The notes below the pieces were generated by a model that searched no databases, was not told the origin of the DNA, and saw only the letters and a list, made by a program, of their open reading frames with translations. From the NCBI GenBank assembly GCA_964019135.1, contig OZ025248.1, positions 38,495,670 to 38,559,669 on the forward strand: a stretch of DNA of 64,000 nucleotides, given 5' to 3'. The translations under genes were made by a program, and so were the position numbers. Source of the stretch: Arenicola marina (taxonomy: Eukaryota > Annelida > Polychaeta > Arenicolidae). Numbering within the stretch: the first letter of the stretch is position 1; every line of letters begins with the position of its first letter. Positions 61,131 to 64,000 of the stretch are shown here, piece by piece.

Positions 61131-62295
61131 TGCAGGCCAGAGGGATTCGCCACATCCATTTTGACAGTGGGTTGTGGAGTGGGCGATGATGGCCAGAGCT
61201 CACAGCTTACGACAAGGGTGCATGGGGAGGGCCTTATATCCGGACCGCCAGCAACCATACGGCCCTATGACAAGGAGTGACTAGCGTGGTGAGCGGGTGT
61301 GGGGGCGTGGGTTGGGGGGTATAGGTTGATATGTTGCAACTTAGTTGTACCAAGCCTTAGATATATCATAGTGTACCGCATGCCATGTGTCACTTAGTCC
61401 TGGATGTCACGCTTCATCGCGACGCCATGGCTGGATTGGTGTTTTAGGCCACCTTGATGCACACATGGGCTGAACCGGGCGATCAGCTCGCCACAAGCGC
61501 ACCACAACATGACGTCACAGTCATAGGTTGGCCAACACAAACCTTACCATGCGTCACTTTGTTTGTCTGGAAAGTCGTGCCTCTTGAGAAGAGCCTTTAC
61601 AGTCACTGAAATGAGGCATCAGGAGGTTGACAAACCCAAACCGCTCGATATTGTTCTATACCATTACAGTGAGATCTGCGCAGTGTTGGAGAGCTGCAAA
61701 CACACCAGGCAGAGTACATGGACAGGTGAGGACATAAGGAACACGGATATCATGCCGCAACGCCACGCCATGGGTGGATTGGCAGTTTAGGCCACCTTTG
61801 TGCACACATGCGCTAAACCAGGGCTTCCGCGCTACACAAGCGTACCGCTGCTGGCTGTATGTATCGCCCTACACTTGGGTCTGCCAATAAAACATCGTCA
61901 GACATTACCATGCGTGTGTTCGTTTGTTTGTCGTGAGGAGGGCTCTTAGTCGTGAGGAGGGCTCTGAGAGTCATTTGCTTAAAGAACTAGGAAGTATAAA
62001 AAAACCAGCCGACCGGTGCGGGGTGTACCGTCACGGTGCTACACGGTGGGCTGTGTATAGTTGTGTAGTATTGATTAAGCTTGGCGGTTCATTCCATTCA
62101 AACACATCAGGTAGAGTGCCTGGACGGATGAGGCCAGGAGGAACAACAATGGACGTGATCGGCACATCTCAATGCCTATACCGATGACCGAATTCAAGAT
62201 CATTATCAAATTCTTAAATAAATATTGTTGCATGGTCCAGTCGCTGAAACGTTTGTTTAGAGACGGATCGCTTGTTTTCCAAATCTGTAACGGAA
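61131..62295. other. C2 to A5 spacer
   Basis: No gene. Matches 23,181-24,375, with two copies of the 'tttaggccacctt' repeat (61,360-61,580 and 61,750-61,930), about two units of the 19-bp minisatellite, and the candidate C2 poly(A) signal at 61,886-61,891. Confidence 0.6.
61886..61891 (+). terminator. Candidate poly(A) signal for C2
   Basis: AATAAA in the same 'ctgccaataaaac' context as after B1 and C1. Confidence 0.4.
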
Positions 62296-63218
62296 TACTC
62301 CTCTGGTAAACGACAGACGATGTACCGTCGGACTGTGGAGTTGTCTACGTGGAAGGAGCAGCAGCGCTGGGAGACTGTAGCGAGTCCGTGACGTGTTGCC
62401 AGGATGCCAGCCATGGTGATGACGTCATCACGGCGCGCGTTCGATATTGGTGTGACGGCTTAGCGAGATGTCACGTGACGGCCTCAAAAAAATGTCAGTG
62501 GATCAACTCGCAGAGTTGCGTGTGATGCCCGCGATTCAAAACACGACAAAGTGCTACCGTAGTTACTTCTCCCAAAAGTTGTGTTTTAGTGACACAACCA
62601 TTGAGATAACGGACGCCGTGTATGGAGTGAGTCCGTGTAACGCGAATGGTAATTTCAGGTCCTGCTGTCCGGATCCCGGCGACTGTACGATCCCGGTCGA
62701 AGAGAAGGATCCTAGCGATCACCCTGACTATTACAATGAGATTCCGGTCGAGTATAACAATAAACAGACATGTGACACACTTCAGGCCGAAAGGATCAGC
62801 TACATTTCCCAGTGGTGTCCAGATGCTTCGGGCAACACGGATTACGTCACGCTCCACTACATGTGTCTCACATGTATCTCCACTGTATGTTTGGTTTTTG
62901 CAATTGTGGGCACCTGGTTTTGTCCGTTTTCTTCGGTCATAATTCCCCGACACTTTCCGCCTGGACAATATCATTTCGAATTTACCTCACCGCACCTTTA
63001 CTAGCTGCAGCTTTTCCTTTGCAACATTTCACTGATGTCTGATGTTTTTTCTTTACCTTTCCTTAATGATCACACATCCGCAGACATGGAAGTATTCAAT
63101 ATAGTAATAGAAATAAAATCTGAGTATGTTATGCGCTATAGATGCAGAAAGGCTCACCACGACGGCACCACCGCAACCACGACTGTGGTGTCCATGGCGG
63201 CCGATACCACTACTGATC
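62296..63218 (+). pseudogene. A5: class A receptor remnant (lectin exon and part of stalk)
   Basis: Lectin exon from about 62,296 to 62,873. The start and signal peptide are deleted (about 0.11 kb compared with B2), and domain 1 has a second deletion after CHVTAS near 62,487. Domain 2 is whole (TIEITDAVYGVSPC, CCPDPGDC, YVTLHYMC). The donor is damaged (ACAG to ACAT), and the frame reads on through a hydrophobic stretch (STVCLVFAIVGTWF) to a stop at 63,002. The stalk exon (from about 63,143) breaks off at 63,218, where the sequence jumps to what is 26,035 in copy I, so the transmembrane and tail exons are gone. Confidence 0.75.
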
Positions 63219-64000
63219 GGGGATAATCAGCAGCTTCAGGGCGATGGGAGATCAATAATCAACCAAAACATTCACTATGAAAGCGGCTCATACAACAATT
63301 GTCCACCTGCATTATTACTTTCCAAATAATTTTGGCAAAATGTCCTTAACTGTGACAATATGACTGTGTACATGTTAACTGTGTACAAAGTGCGCATATT
63401 TAAAAAGGCAAACAGTGGTAGCTAAACCTTGCACTCGGAGTTGGTCGTTACAACGGGTGTACAGCAATAAACGTTTACTACTTGAGTGTCCAAATGGGTC
63501 TTTGTGGCCAGTAATAGGTTGATCGATGTGTCAAACGTTCGAGAGATGCGGGGAAACGGCTTTTTAGACCTGGTTTCATTCCTCGCTTTTGAGCCCTTGT
63601 CTTTTTTCGCTTAATTGCACTGATATTCTATAGTTGAACCATATCAATGCCTTCGTCTTCACTTTATCTTCCATCCTTACAAACTCTGGGCGCGGGGCGG
63701 GGAGGGAGGCGTCAGCGTCTGCTGGCCGGTCAATGCACACTCCATTATTTAGCCTCATCATCTCATTTTGCCCCTGTGAGTTGCTACGCTTAACTGGGTT
63801 TGTTAGGTATCCATTTGTTTAGTCGTATAATGCACTTATGTTCTCATCTTGGTGTGTAGCTCACTGGTAGCTCATTTGGAGAGGCTTGTCCAAGAGTTTG
63901 CTATTAACGCATTAGCATTAAGAGGTAACCCGGGCGCTCGTTAGCCGATCCGCGGTGGAGTAAATTTAAGTCTTAATAAGGGTTATTTTGGTGACCACCA
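63219..64000. other. 3' flank of copy II
   Basis: No gene. Matches 26,035-26,860 of copy I to the end of the window, so the duplication continues beyond it. Confidence 0.6.

Overview
This is a eukaryotic nuclear window: GT-AG introns, AATAAA poly(A) signals, tRNA-derived SINEs, a LINE and many minisatellites. It looks like a marine invertebrate; a mollusc or other lophotrochozoan is my guess from the domain mix (SUEL-type lectin plus CBM14 chitin-binding) and the repeat style, but no species can be named.

The window is almost entirely a tandem cluster of one modular family of putative cell-surface receptors, all on the + strand. The shared plan is: signal peptide, ectodomain, Thr/Ser-rich mucin-like stalk, Val/Ala-rich transmembrane helix, tyrosine-rich cytoplasmic tail. 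Each part after the ectodomain sits on its own exon with fixed phases (stalk 1-1, transmembrane 1-2, tail last). I use local labels. Class A (A1 388-2637, A2 24376-25830, A3 29348-32526, A4 38637-41065, A5 62296-63218) and class B (B1 5478-8168, B2 9930-13102, B3 45242-48100) carry one or two SUEL-like lectin domains and differ in the tail. Class C (C1 18232-22433, C2 51093-59127) has a chitin-binding CBM14 ectodomain on the class B stalk, transmembrane and tail exons, so an ectodomain has been swapped on a common signalling cassette. A3, A4 and B2 splice into full open frames (547, 535 and 487 aa). C1 and C2 splice into frames with truncated tails (359 and 490 aa). A1, A2, A5, B1 and B3 carry deletions, stops, frameshifts or lost splice sites.

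Layout: copy I (1 to about 26,860: A1, B1, B2, C1, A2) and copy II (about 38,100 to 64,000: A4, B3, C2, A5) are segmental duplicates, spacers included. Copy II has one class B gene where copy I has two; B3 looks like a B1/B2 hybrid. A third copy of the class A unit (A3 plus spacer, about 28,700-38,100) lies between them. Since the duplication the copies have diverged by minisatellite changes (39-bp array about 26 versus 6 units; 32-bp array 2 versus about 33; 19-bp array 9 versus 2; a 265-bp tandem duplication in copy I only), by a LINE in C2 with its empty site kept in C1, by a 1.26-kb LTR-like insertion in the C2 tail, by loss of the second CBM14 exon from C1, and by a 1.3-kb deletion in A5.

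How the parts could work together is inference: lectin or chitin-binding heads bind glycans, the stalk lifts them off the membrane, an AxxxA-type helix may pair the chains, and the tails offer several tyrosines for SH2 proteins (two pY-V-N Grb2-type sites in class B; repeated YDLV and LYTEV in class A). That would suit a rapidly evolving immune or self-recognition receptor family.
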